A DNA stretch of 47,019 nucleotides from a bacterium (lineage in GTDB: Bacteria; JAJVIF01; JAPKYR01), in NCBI GenBank assembly GCA_026394215.1, contig JAPKYR010000182.1, positions 1-47,019 of the forward strand, in the 5' to 3' direction. The notes below the pieces were generated by a model that was not told the DNA's origin, searched no databases, and was given only the letters and a program-made list of their open reading frames with translations. Every line of letters begins with the position of its first letter. The stretch's first letter is position 1. The position numbers and the translations under genes were made by a program. Shown here piece by piece: positions 1 through 8,854 of the stretch.

Positions 1-1956
1 ATCGTTAGTCTCGATCAAATTATCCGGAATTTCGGAGAGGAACCTTGACGGGGTCGAGCCAATGCTTGTTGTACTGCGTTCCCTCCAGAACGTGCTCGAT
101 CGCTTGTGCGCCCCGGATAAAAACAGCCGGTCTTTCGCGCGTGTGATGCTCACGTACGCGAGACGACGCTCCTCCTCAAGCCCGCTCGGATCGTCATACG
201 ATCTTGAGTGCGGGAAAAGTCCATCCTCCATTCCGGCCACAAAAACGATTGAAAATTCCAAGCCTTTCGCGGAGTGAGCGGTAAGGCATTTCACGCTGTC
301 CGCGCTGCGGTCGAGATCGTCCGATGATTGGATAAGGGCGACCTGTTCGAGGAAAACGGGAAGCCCCTCCGTCGGGTATGCCTCATCAAAATGATCGATC
401 GCGCCAAGAAGCTCCGCGATATTTTCGAGCCTCGATTCGGCCTCGATTGTGTCCGATTCTTTCAGCCTTTTCTCGTACCCGGATTCGTCGAGGATCATCC
501 CGGTCAGCTCATGCACGGAGTATGTGTCCTTGTCGTCATGGAACAAGCGGATCATATCAGCGAATTTGATAATACGGTTTCCGGCGTACGACCCGAGGTT
601 TATCCAGAGTTCTTCGCGTTCCGGAAGCTCATGAATTCCGATGTTGAATTCGGTCATCAATTGAACAAGTTTCGTAAAACTCTTCTCGCCGATGCCCCTC
701 GTTGGGATATTTATTACTCTCTGAAGGCTGACTGTGTCCCATGGATTCTGGACGAGTTTCAGATAGGCAAGGATGTCTTTCACTTCCTTGCGATCATAAA
801 ATCTGAATCCGCCGATAATCTGGTACGGGATCGCGTATTGGGTAAAAACTTCCTCGAAAATTCTCGATATAGCGTTTGTACGGTATAGCACCGCGAAATC
901 GTTGAAAGAGCGGTTTTCTTTTTTGATATAGAACTCGATATTCTCCGCGATATCTATCGCCTCCGCCTCATCGGTGCGGTTGAATCTGAAAACGATAGGG
1001 ACGCCTTGTCCACGGTTTGTATAGAGTTTCTTGTGATGCCTCTTGGGATTATTTTTTACGATCGCGTTAGCCGCATCGAGGATATGCGACATCGAGCGGT
1101 AATTTTCCTCAAGTTTTACCACGACCGCGCCGGGAAAATCGTCCTCGAAATTGATAATGTACTTCGGATCTGCGCCACGGAAAGCGTATATGGACTGGTC
1201 GTCGTCTCCGACGACGCAAATATTCCTGTCACGTGACGCAAGCGTTTTGGTCAGTACATACTGGGCTTTGTTAATGTCCTGATACTCATCGACCTGGACA
1301 TATTTATATCGATTTTGCAAATGCTCCAGAGTCTTCGGGCTGTCTTCCATCAACTCGACGGTTTTCATTATCAGATCGTCGAAATCGAGGGACCTCGCGT
1401 GCTCCAATGCGTGCTGGTAACCTTCATACGACTGCCCGACAAGTTCCTCAAATCGGTCTGCCGCGCGTTCCTGATATGTTCTCCAGTCGATTAAATTGCC
1501 TTTTGCGGTCGAAATACGATTATGCACGGCTTTGGGGTCAAAATGCTGGGTATCGATCCCGAGCGTTTTCATCACGCGCTTTACAAGGACTTTGCTCTCG
1601 GTGTCGTCGAGAATGACATATTCCTGCGGCACCCCGATGGCATGTCCCCATTTTCTGAGAATCTGCGCGCAGGTGCGATGGAACGTCCCGAGCACTACAT
1701 CGTGCCCGTCATCGCCAACCAACCCATGCACCCTGTCACGCATCTCATCGGCGGCTTTGTTCGTGAATGTGACCGCCATTATCTCCCACGGTTTGCATGT
1801 CCCGCTGAAAATCAGGTTCGCGACACGGTACGCGATCACGCGTGTTTTACCGCTTCCGGCGCCGGCGAGCACAAGCACCGGACCTTCGAGAGTCTCGACC
1901 GCCATCCTCTGGGCGGCATTAAGATCCGATTTTAGTTTTTGTTCAAATTCAACCAA
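1..1956 (-). CDS. pcrA: PcrA/UvrD-type superfamily 1 DNA helicase, 3' end beyond window
   Basis: ATP-dependent 3'-5' DNA helicase of the UvrD/PcrA/Rep family, acting in repair and in clearing replication forks. My reading of the minus strand is open from a TTG at 1956 to the window edge (652 codons, no stop). The ORF track omits it because it is open-ended. Visible motifs in order: AGAGSGKT (Walker A, near residue 28), TFTNKAADEMR (Ia), VDEYQD (Walker B), GDDDQSIYAFRGA (III), LEENYRS (IV) and RRLAYVSITRAKDRLF (VI), then PSRFLSEIP. An in-frame TAA lies just upstream of TTG, and AGGTG is spaced nine bases from it, so TTG is the only reasonable start. Family members run about 720-750 residues, so roughly 70-100 C-terminal residues are missing. 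It lies 48 bases downstream of the membrane-protein gene on the same strand and may be cotranscribed. Family is certain; PcrA versus UvrD naming is not. Confidence 0.95.
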   Translation of the reverse strand, partial: MVEFEQKLKSDLNAAQRMAVETLEGPVLVLAGAGSGKTRVIAYRVANLIFSGTCKPWEIMAVTFTNKAADEMRDRVHGLVGDDGHDVVLGTFHRTCAQILRKWGHAIGVPQEYVILDDTESKVLVKRVMKTLGIDTQHFDPKAVHNRISTAKGNLIDWRTYQERAADRFEELVGQSYEGYQHALEHARSLDFDDLIMKTVELMEDSPKTLEHLQNRYKYVQVDEYQDINKAQYVLTKTLASRDRNICVVGDDDQSIYAFRGADPKYIINFEDDFPGAVVVKLEENYRSMSHILDAANAIVKNNPKRHHKKLYTNRGQGVPIVFRFNRTDEAEAIDIAENIEFYIKKENRSFNDFAVLYRTNAISRIFEEVFTQYAIPYQIIGGFRFYDRKEVKDILAYLKLVQNPWDTVSLQRVINIPTRGIGEKSFTKLVQLMTEFNIGIHELPEREELWINLGSYAGNRIIKFADMIRLFHDDKDTYSVHELTGMILDESGYEKRLKESDTIEAESRLENIAELLGAIDHFDEAYPTEGLPVFLEQVALIQSSDDLDRSADSVKCLTAHSAKGLEFSIVFVAGMEDGLFPHSRSYDDPSGLEEERRLAYVSITRAKDRLFLSGAHKRSSTFWRERSTTSIGSTPSRFLSEIPDNLIETND

Positions 1957-2004
1957 AGGTTAACACCTGTTGAGTGCCGCATGAGATTATCACGAGATGG
2001 GCAT

Positions 2005-4323
2005 TCAGGGCAATGGGAAAACGTCACGTTTTCGTGGAACTGAGAGAAGAATCCACGCAAGCACGATAATTATCCCCGCACTCGATACAATCGCGCCTGT
2101 CCTGACTGAATCGGGCCTGTATTGAAAATCAATCACATGCTGACCGGGTCCGGTGTTGATTTCGCAGAATACTCCCCGCCAAGGGCTGATATCGACTGGG
2201 TTTCCGTCGACCGTCACCTGCCAGTTTTTATCGTACGAAATTTCCACGATTACGGAATAGGATGGAGTGTCGATTTCGGTTCGAGCGCCGTTTCTTCTTA
2301 ATTCAAGTATGCCGACGGACAATTTTCCGGATTCCGTAAGCGCGACCGCCCAGACTCTCGGCTCCTCACGATCGACTTTGAATAACTTCGCGCCTTCTCC
2401 CCATGAATCTGTCATATCGATATCTGTAACCTGCGTGTAGCCCCGAATTTCCGTTACCCTCCCCGATGTGACGATATAATCAACCCCGAGGAAATCCAGA
2501 TTTGCCGCGGTGACCGGGTCGAGAATTCCGTCTGCCGCGCCCGATTCGGTGAAGCCATCCGCAATTTCACCTCGAACAAGCCGATCCCATTCGAGAGGAC
2601 GAAGCGGGGTGTATGGATCCAGTGTCTGGACGTTTTTGAATATCGATGTATTCCCGGCGCACATGTCCGGAAAATCGGTACGCGGAGATAAATCAAAGAG
2701 ATCAAGCTCGGAAAAATGTCCGACATCGACCGCGAGGAATCTCGCAGGCTGCCCGTCGGACCTTTGGAGACGGTCGAAAAATTCCAACTCGTCATTGAAT
2801 TTTCCGGCATTCATCGTGAATAGCAGTGTGATTGGAAAAATTACCGCCACATGGAATAACAGATATAGATAGAATGTTGAAAGTGCGATTTTCGATGCTC
2901 CACCAATCGTTCTGGTAATCCACCATGTCAGAAGCGCATCGACAATGAGAATTAATCCACCGATAAGAATCGCGGTCGATCGGTTTGCGATAAGAAGAAA
3001 AGCGACGAGAAGCACAAACGCGATTACGATTGAAACTACCAGCGGTTTTTTCGGAATTAGTCCCACCGATTTTTCACTGGAGGTTTCATGTGCTGATGAA
3101 ATATCGGAGAGAAAATGCATAGACAGCGCTATCAACGCGACAAGAATTCCAAGCGCAAGCCGCCCCTGATATCTGAACATGGAAAAAATCGGGAGTTTGA
3201 CTAGCAGATGATTTACCGGGTTGGACATCCCGAACGCGAGGAAAAGCGCAAGCCCTCCCATGACAATCAATGGTGCGTCTTTTCTCCAGTTGATTTTAAT
3301 CCCTGCGAGACGAAGCATCGCGAGAACCGACGGCAATAACCCGACATACATAACACTCGACACCCATCCGACAACTTCGGTCTGTTTTCCGTAGGCGGGG
3401 AAATAAAAAGCCGACGCAAGCCGCAGGGGATTCAGCCAGTTGCTCCCAAGCGTATAATTTACAAATTCGCGGACAGTAGTCGCGGAAAATTCCGATATCG
3501 GAATCCATATAATCGCGCCAAGCATCGCGGCGCCGACTGCAAGCGATAGAAGCACCCCGATCGATTTTTTTAATTTAGCCCCGATATTTTTCTTTTCCGA
3601 AAAAACATGCCCGGTAAGATAAAACACAAGGAGCAATCCCTGATAGAATGCCATCTGTCCGCTTCCGATAGTCAGTAAAATTCCTCCGGTTAATGCTATC
3701 AATCCTCCGTAAAACCACTGCTTTCGGGTATCGGACTCGTGGAGAATCCGATCGGTCAGCCATAATAAAAGCGGAAACCATACCACTGACTGGAAAAGCG
3801 CCATCGACGAAATATGGAACATAAGGAACGGCGCGGTCTGGAAAAGCACCGCCCCCATGAAACTGAATAATGGTTTGATTTCCCTTCCCCTGAGCCAGAG
3901 GTCCATAAAAAGCCCGGCCATTATGAAATGCGCGATATAAGTCAGCCCCGCGAGATAGAAAAAATTTCCGGGAAGGTCAAGGAGAATATTGCCAGGGTAA
4001 AATAAACCCGATTCACTTTCGGCGAGCTGGGGCATCCCGGCATATAAATAATGATTCCATAGGGGAAGGGCGCCGTCCTTGAGTGACTGGATATCGTACC
4101 ATTTCAGCGGAAGATTCAGGCGCGTGACGTCCCATCCCGCAAACTGATCTATCCCCAGAAGTTCGGGCAGACAGATACGGCATGGCAGAATTACCAGAAT
4201 CAGGCGATAGAAATCGGTTTTGCGGGTCCCCTTTCCGCTCATGGGCCAATAATAACATTTTGACATTTTGTATGCTTGCCCATTTTCCACGCAACTTCCA
4301 CTATTTCCCCCCGTCCATTTCAT
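2005..4323 (-). CDS. YfhO-like multi-pass membrane protein
   Basis: A 772-residue integral membrane protein. The first two thirds hold many hydrophobic helices. The last 200 or so residues form a soluble, probably extracytoplasmic domain, followed by one more helix (IIIVLAWILLSV) near the C-terminus. Early motifs such as LPLWNHYLYAGMP and the late VEISYDKNWQVTVDG resemble the YfhO / glycosyltransferase-C-like family, whose members are linked to lipid-linked sugar transfer or lipoteichoic-acid glycosylation in Firmicutes. The substrate here is unknown. Start is uncertain: none of the early ATGs (4323, 4266, 4242) has a good Shine-Dalgarno site, and MSGKGTRK at 4242 gives the most natural N-terminus. 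A distant homologue lies at the other end of the window (45134). It is divergent from the plus-strand genes starting at 4445. Confidence 0.8.
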   Translation of the reverse strand: MKWTGGNSGSCVENGQAYKMSKCYYWPMSGKGTRKTDFYRLILVILPCRICLPELLGIDQFAGWDVTRLNLPLKWYDIQSLKDGALPLWNHYLYAGMPQLAESESGLFYPGNILLDLPGNFFYLAGLTYIAHFIMAGLFMDLWLRGREIKPLFSFMGAVLFQTAPFLMFHISSMALFQSVVWFPLLLWLTDRILHESDTRKQWFYGGLIALTGGILLTIGSGQMAFYQGLLLVFYLTGHVFSEKKNIGAKLKKSIGVLLSLAVGAAMLGAIIWIPISEFSATTVREFVNYTLGSNWLNPLRLASAFYFPAYGKQTEVVGWVSSVMYVGLLPSVLAMLRLAGIKINWRKDAPLIVMGGLALFLAFGMSNPVNHLLVKLPIFSMFRYQGRLALGILVALIALSMHFLSDISSAHETSSEKSVGLIPKKPLVVSIVIAFVLLVAFLLIANRSTAILIGGLILIVDALLTWWITRTIGGASKIALSTFYLYLLFHVAVIFPITLLFTMNAGKFNDELEFFDRLQRSDGQPARFLAVDVGHFSELDLFDLSPRTDFPDMCAGNTSIFKNVQTLDPYTPLRPLEWDRLVRGEIADGFTESGAADGILDPVTAANLDFLGVDYIVTSGRVTEIRGYTQVTDIDMTDSWGEGAKLFKVDREEPRVWAVALTESGKLSVGILELRRNGARTEIDTPSYSVIVEISYDKNWQVTVDGNPVDISPWRGVFCEINTGPGQHVIDFQYRPDSVRTGAIVSSAGIIIVLAWILLSVPRKRDVFPLP

Positions 4324-4444
4324 GAAACGGTCTTCGGTGATATAATAACGCTCCCAGCCGTATTTAATTTATTTTGATTAAACTTTATGTGACCGAAGTC
4401 GTTTTAAGAATTTTTAAGAATTTCCAAACCGGGGGAGTACAGAT

Positions 4445-4564
4445 ATGGATAATGCCATCACAATTTACTGGATCCTCTTTCTCATCGGATTCGGTTACGC
4501 TCTTTTCAGCGCAATATTTGCCGGTTTCGGTGAAGCGACTGGGGCACTATCGAACATCAAATAG
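4445..4564 (+). pseudogene. 39-codon remnant or mini-copy of the NfeD-like gene
   Basis: An ATG preceded by GGGGGAG opens a reading frame of 39 codons plus TAG, too short for the ORF track. Its product (MDNAITIYWILFLIGFGYA...) aligns over about 33 residues with the N-terminus of the NfeD-like protein at 5716 (MDIITIYWILFFVGLGFA...), then diverges and stops. The 24 bases ending in the start codon region (aaaccgggggagtacagat plus atgga) are identical in the two copies, while the coding part has diverged clearly. It is most simply a truncated duplicate separated from the full gene by the M42 peptidase. A functional single-helix peptide is possible because the RBS and start are intact. Confidence 0.75.
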
Positions 4565-4598
4565 AATTCGAAAGCTACATATTTGAAGGCTTTTTCCA

Positions 4599-5657
4599 AT
4601 GGCGACAAAAAAAATAAAATCCGATACCGCAACCGCCGAAAAGGTGATCGGCTATATCGAGAAGCTGGTCAATACCCCATCACCGACCGGATACACGAAC
4701 CAAGTGATCGATTTCCTCAGGAAGAACGCTGAGGAAAAAGGCATCCCTTATGAAATCACCCGCAAGGGAGCCATGATTTATAAATTCGAGAATGAGAAAG
4801 CGTCGAGGAATTTGATGGCATCGGTGCATGTCGATACACTCGGCGCGATAGTTAAAAGTGCGGAGAATAACGTAATCAAGTTCGACCTTGTCGGGGGATT
4901 CCCCGCGGAATATGTCCTTGGAAATTACTGCACGATCCATACATTCGACGAGGGTAAAATTCCCGGAACGATCGTGCATTCGAATCCCGCGGTGCATGTA
5001 AATAAGGACCTGTACGAGAAAAAATTCAAGGTTAGCGATCTCGTTGTCAGGCCGGATATCAAGTTGAAAAATGAAAAAGATAAAATCTCGAATTATGTCG
5101 AGGTCGGAAATTTTATCTCGCTCAATCCACGGTTCGAGGTCCGGAACGGTTTTGTCAATTCGAGACATCTTGACGATAAAGCATCGGCTGGGATTCTATT
5201 GAGCATCTCGGATATCCTTGTCGAGAAAATGAAAAATCCCAGATTCAAACTCGGGGTCAATCTCTACTGTTTTTTCAACATCACTGAGGAAACCGGACAG
5301 GGGATCGCGGGATTTCCGAAAATCGACGATATCCTTGTTGTAGATATGGGAGCATTGGGCGATGGGCAGTCGGGCGATGAGTTCCATGTCTCGATCTGCG
5401 CGAAAGACGCGACCGGTCCGTACCATTACGATTTCACGCATGAGCTTGTCAAAATCTGCAAGGACAATAAAATACCGTATAAGCTGGATATCTTCCCGTA
5501 CTATGGATCGGACGGATCGGGCGCGTTGAGAGCCGGCGAGGATGTTCGTGTGGCGCTTATCGGACCCGGCGTAGCAGCATCGCATGGCCATGAGCGCACG
5601 CATATCGATTCGCTTATGGGAGTCCATGAGCTTGTGTTGAAATACCTGTCAGCATGA
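4599..5657 (+). CDS. M42 family metallo-aminopeptidase
   Basis: Cytosolic zinc or cobalt aminopeptidase of MEROPS family M42 (TET-type glutamyl aminopeptidase; members are sometimes annotated as endoglucanase or cellulase M). At 352 residues it has normal family length. Metal and catalytic residues are in the expected order: SVHVDTLG (His/Asp, about residue 76), RHLDDKAS (bridging Asp, about 190), EETGQG (catalytic and ligand Glu, about 230), VVDMGA (Asp, about 249) and HGHERTHID (His, about 334). There is no signal peptide. The ATG at 4599 has only a weak upstream AAGG. It lies between the truncated and complete copies of the NfeD-like gene, so its position may result from a duplication. A second M42 gene at 20.9 kb is broken, leaving this as the only intact M42 here. 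Confidence 0.9.
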   Translation: MATKKIKSDTATAEKVIGYIEKLVNTPSPTGYTNQVIDFLRKNAEEKGIPYEITRKGAMIYKFENEKASRNLMASVHVDTLGAIVKSAENNVIKFDLVGGFPAEYVLGNYCTIHTFDEGKIPGTIVHSNPAVHVNKDLYEKKFKVSDLVVRPDIKLKNEKDKISNYVEVGNFISLNPRFEVRNGFVNSRHLDDKASAGILLSISDILVEKMKNPRFKLGVNLYCFFNITEETGQGIAGFPKIDDILVVDMGALGDGQSGDEFHVSICAKDATGPYHYDFTHELVKICKDNKIPYKLDIFPYYGSDGSGALRAGEDVRVALIGPGVAASHGHERTHIDSLMGVHELVLKYLSA

Positions 5658-5715
5658 AAGGAAATATTATAGAATATCTCCATCAGGATAAAACATAAAC
5701 CGGGGGAGTACAGAT

Positions 5716-6384
5716 ATGGATATCATAACAATCTACTGGATATTATTTTTCGTCGGTCTTGGGTTCGCAGTGATAAGCGCGATTTTAGTTGGTTTCGGCG
5801 CTGCGACGGGCGGCCATGACGTCGACTTCTCGGGGACGCATGACATTGGTCTTGGGAGTGGAGCCGACTCAGCGAATTTCGGGGCCGGTGCCCATGGCGA
5901 TTTTCAACCTCATTCGGGAGATTTTTACCATGGTGAAGGTGAAATCGGATTCAGCCCGATATCTCCGTCTACAATAGCCGCGTTTGTTTGCGGCTTTGGG
6001 GGAGGCGGACTTATCGGCAACGCCCTCGGACTGGCAACATGGGGTTCGGTTCTCCTGGCTGTACTAATAGGAATTTTCAGTGGGGGCATTGTATATTTCC
6101 TGATATTTAAACTTTCTCAGTTAAGTGCTTCATCGGAAGCACGCGCATCGGAAATCATTGGGACCACTGCGGAAATTATCACTCCAATCGTTGGGGACAA
6201 TACAGGCGAAATTGCATATGTTTCAAGGGGAAGTAGATATAACTCTCCTGCGCGATCTCTCGATGGTAAAAGCATTACAAGAGGAGCCGCCGTTAAAATC
6301 TGGCGCCTGGTCGGAAGCACGGCTTATGTTAAGGAAATACCTCCGGAAGAAGCCGAACAACCGGCGGTAGACTTGAATGATTAA
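5716..6384 (+). CDS. NfeD-like membrane protein with C-terminal OB fold
   Basis: A 222-residue membrane protein. Helices are visible at about residues 4-25 and 85-137 (FVCGFGGGGLIGNALGL, then VLLAVLIGIFSGGIVYFLIF). The C-terminal 70 residues (ASEIIGTTAEIITPIVG... to KIWRLVGSTAYVKEI) have the look of the NfeD OB-fold domain. Between the first helix and the rest is a Gly/His/Asp-rich stretch (roughly residues 30-75). NfeD proteins such as YuaF of Bacillus are encoded beside flotillins and work with them in membrane organisation. Here flotillin follows after 61 bases, which supports the assignment. Start: GGGGGAG lies seven bases before ATG. A truncated duplicate of the first 36 or so codons and the leader lies at 4445. 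Confidence 0.85.
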   Translation: MDIITIYWILFFVGLGFAVISAILVGFGAATGGHDVDFSGTHDIGLGSGADSANFGAGAHGDFQPHSGDFYHGEGEIGFSPISPSTIAAFVCGFGGGGLIGNALGLATWGSVLLAVLIGIFSGGIVYFLIFKLSQLSASSEARASEIIGTTAEIITPIVGDNTGEIAYVSRGSRYNSPARSLDGKSITRGAAVKIWRLVGSTAYVKEIPPEEAEQPAVDLND

Positions 6385-6445
6385 TGAGCTGATATGAGGC
6401 TTATCTTAAATCCGTTCAATTACATTCAGTAACAAGGAGATTACC

Positions 6446-7975
6446 ATGCAAGTTGTAGGACCAGTTGTAGGAATTTTAATAACCATCTTTGTTATCTTTA
6501 TCGTTGTAGCTTTGAGAATAAAAAAAGCGGGTCCAAACGAAGTTCTGGTTATATCAGGTCTACGCCGTTATTTGAGGCTGGCTGACGGATCCAGAATTAA
6601 AATTGGGTTCCGGATGGTTAAGGGGGGTATGTCATTCATAATACCCATTATCGAAAAAGTTGACCGTTTATCATTGGAGATTATGACCCTGGATGTCAAG
6701 ACACCTGAGGTTTATACGCTAAAAGGCGTCCCGGTAATTGTTGATGGCGTCGCGCAGATAAAAATAAAAGGAGACCAGATTTCAATATCCACCGCCGCCG
6801 AACAATTCCTTTCCATGGGAACCGATAAAATAGCCAACGTCGCTCTTCAAACCGTTGAAGGTCATCTCCGCGCAATTCTCGGCACACTGACAGTCGAAGA
6901 AATCTACTCGAACCGCGACGCGTTTGCTGCAAAAGTGCAGGAGGTCGCAAGTTCCGACCTCGCGAATATGGGTCTCACGATCATATCGTTCACGATCAGG
7001 GACATTCGCGATAACCAGGGATACCTCGACGCACTCGGAAAACCGAGAATAGCCCAGGTCAAGAGAGACGCGACTATCGGACAGGCGGAAGCCGACAGGG
7101 ACGCGACAATCAAGAGCGCGCAGGCGTATCAGGAAGGCCAGGAAGCAAAATTCGTCGCCGACACCGGTATCGCGCAGGCTGAGCGGGATTACCAGATGAA
7201 CGTCGCGGCCTACACCGCGTCGGTCAATAAGGAAAAAGCGAAAGCCGACCTCGCCTACGATCTGCAGCGATATGAAACCGCTCAATTGGTCAAGGCGCAG
7301 GAAATCCAGGTCGATATTGTCGAGCGCGAGAAACGTATCGAGGTCCAGGAAAAGGAAATTCAGAGAAAACAACGCGAACTCACCGCAACAATCGAGAAAC
7401 CGGCAGAAGCCGAGAAATTCAAGGTCACAACCCTTGCCGACGCTGAAAAATACAAGTTGCAAATAGAGGCGGACGGCGCGGCTTCGGCTATAAAACTGAA
7501 AGGTTTCGCGGCTGCGGAAGTCATCCAGAAAACCGGAGAATCGGAAGCAGCGGCGAACAAGGCGAGGGGTCTCGCGCAGGCAGATGTTATCAAGGCACAG
7601 GGATTCGCCGAAGCCGAAGCGATGGAAAAGAAAGCCTTGTCGTGGCGCCAGTATAACGAAGCGGCTATTGTCCAGATGTTTGTGGACAAGATTCCCGAGA
7701 TCGCGAGAGCAATCGCGGAACCTCTTACCAGAACCGATAAGATCGTCATTATCAGTAACAGTGGCGGAGATTCGGATGGACATGTCGGCGCGGGCGCGAG
7801 CAAAATCACGCGCGACGTAACCGACATAATTTCCCAGATTCCGCCGGTGATCGAAGGTCTGACCGGTATCTCGATGGAAACGCTTATTAAGAATATTCCC
7901 GCGATTAAACAGGGAATGTACGATAATAAGGGCGAAGGCTGGACCGCACCACCTAAGGAACCAAAGAGTAAGTAA
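6446..7975 (+). CDS. floT: Flotillin (FloT/YuaG-like SPFH protein)
   Basis: At 509 residues it has the usual flotillin length. Order of parts: an N-terminal membrane segment (about residues 6-24), an SPFH/PHB domain (about 30-220, ending near SFTIRDIRDNQGYLDALG), then a long Glu/Ala/Lys/Gln-rich coiled coil (about 225-430) with repeats such as QAEADRDATIKSAQA and LAQADVIKAQGFAEAEAMEKKA, and a C-terminal oligomerisation tail. Flotillins scaffold functional membrane microdomains. The gene follows the NfeD-like gene, the standard two-gene arrangement. Its RBS is AGGAG seven bases before ATG. A factor-independent terminator follows at 8004. The 407-codon antisense ORF across it is a codon-bias artefact. 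Confidence 0.95.
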   Translation: MQVVGPVVGILITIFVIFIVVALRIKKAGPNEVLVISGLRRYLRLADGSRIKIGFRMVKGGMSFIIPIIEKVDRLSLEIMTLDVKTPEVYTLKGVPVIVDGVAQIKIKGDQISISTAAEQFLSMGTDKIANVALQTVEGHLRAILGTLTVEEIYSNRDAFAAKVQEVASSDLANMGLTIISFTIRDIRDNQGYLDALGKPRIAQVKRDATIGQAEADRDATIKSAQAYQEGQEAKFVADTGIAQAERDYQMNVAAYTASVNKEKAKADLAYDLQRYETAQLVKAQEIQVDIVEREKRIEVQEKEIQRKQRELTATIEKPAEAEKFKVTTLADAEKYKLQIEADGAASAIKLKGFAAAEVIQKTGESEAAANKARGLAQADVIKAQGFAEAEAMEKKALSWRQYNEAAIVQMFVDKIPEIARAIAEPLTRTDKIVIISNSGGDSDGHVGAGASKITRDVTDIISQIPPVIEGLTGISMETLIKNIPAIKQGMYDNKGEGWTAPPKEPKSK

Positions 7976-8003
7976 TTTCATCAATACTTTAGCACTAAAC
8001 CAC

Positions 8004-8032
8004 AATCACGCATTTCGGTGCGTGATTTTTTA
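8004..8032 (+). terminator. Rho-independent terminator of the NfeD-flotillin unit
   Basis: A perfect nine-base stem (aatcacgca / tgcgtgatt) with a six-base loop is followed directly by a run of T. It starts 29 bases after the flotillin stop and is oriented for plus-strand transcription. Confidence 0.85.
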
Positions 8033-8040
8033 TTACGTAA

Positions 8041-8089
8041 CATGCGACTCCGGCGCATGATTCAGCGTGTTATGTGCTTCCAGCACATA
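8041..8089. repeat. Two small hairpins, same family as the cluster at 10.96 kb
   Basis: catgcg-actccgg-cgcatg (8041-8059) and tatgtgc-ttcca-gcacata (8071-8089) lie between the flotillin terminator and the convergent protease gene. The second shares its loop (TTCCA), the inner G-C pair and an upstream GTGT with hairpins near 10.99 kb, although its stem sequence differs. The stem pairs are therefore preserved while the bases change. Confidence 0.7.
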
Positions 8090-8095
8090 AAAAAA

Positions 8096-8659
8096 TTATT
8101 CTTCATCCGTAGTATAAAACGCTCTGTTGTACTTCCTCTTGACTTCTCCCTCCCCTCCAGCATCCTGAAAATCCAATCCCTTCGCAAGTTCCTTTGCGAC
8201 GTCGTAAATTTCCTTTGCCAATGGCTCAACAACCTCCGCGACTTCCGGATTCATCTCCTCCGATAATGTGAACAGGTCCTTTCCTTCGACAGCATAAATC
8301 TGCACCGACTCAGGCATCGGAATTCCCAGCTTCTCCGCAAGTTCGAACGCAGTCACAAGGCTGATCTCATGAATAGAATTCAGGCGCGTATTTCCCTTTA
8401 CATTTTCCAACCCGAGTTTTCTGATTTTCCCAGGATGAGGATCTTCAACCTGGACAGCATCGACAATTATCGCATGTTTGAATCCCTGAAGAAGGTCGAT
8501 CAGCTCAAAACCGGCACGTGTACTCACGAGCACTTCGATCCCTTCTACTGGATTTTCCGTGAGGAGTTCCCTGAGTTTCTCGACAACCCTGAGCCCGACC
8601 GCATCATCGGTGAGTATGGGATTCCCAAGGCCAAGTATGACAATACGTTCGTTAGGCAT
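8096..8659 (-). CDS. Hydrogenase maturation protease (M52/HycI-HybD-like)
   Basis: A 187-residue protein of the endopeptidase family that trims the C-terminus of [NiFe]-hydrogenase large subunits. Motifs: ILGLGNPILTDDAVGLRV at the N-terminus (the GNP...DD signature), HAIIVDAVQ (the central metal-ligand Asp) and NSIHEISLVTAFELA (the His ligand in an SxH context), then VQIYAVEGKD. These match the three nickel-binding positions known in HybD. The last 50 or so residues are longer and more charged than usual. No hydrogenase subunit or Hyp protein is encoded in this window, so the target is unknown. Upstream RBS is weak. It is convergent with flotillin. Confidence 0.85.
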   Translation of the reverse strand: MPNERIVILGLGNPILTDDAVGLRVVEKLRELLTENPVEGIEVLVSTRAGFELIDLLQGFKHAIIVDAVQVEDPHPGKIRKLGLENVKGNTRLNSIHEISLVTAFELAEKLGIPMPESVQIYAVEGKDLFTLSEEMNPEVAEVVEPLAKEIYDVAKELAKGLDFQDAGGEGEVKRKYNRAFYTTDEE

Positions 8660-8854
8660 ATTAACGTTAGCGCATAATCCCTAATAGTAACTGTAAACTT
8701 CATGCAGGATATTACTTTAAAGAATTCCAATCGGCAACCTGCATTCTCATGGGCCAAATAATTCATGCCAATTCCACTTGACATCAGTTTTTTCCTGAAT
8801 ACGGGTGGCGGTGACAAGTTTCCTGGAAAAAAAGGATATTAAACAGGATTAGTA

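Noticed and set aside
328-1935. Several plus-strand ORFs (186, 155 and 137 codons)
   Set aside because: All are antisense to the helicase frame, which shows the complete superfamily 1 motif set.
6782-8005. 407-codon minus-strand ORF
   Set aside because: It lies fully antisense to flotillin, whose Glu/Ala/Lys-rich coiled coil leaves the opposite frame free of stops. No RBS and a low-complexity Arg/Phe/Leu product.
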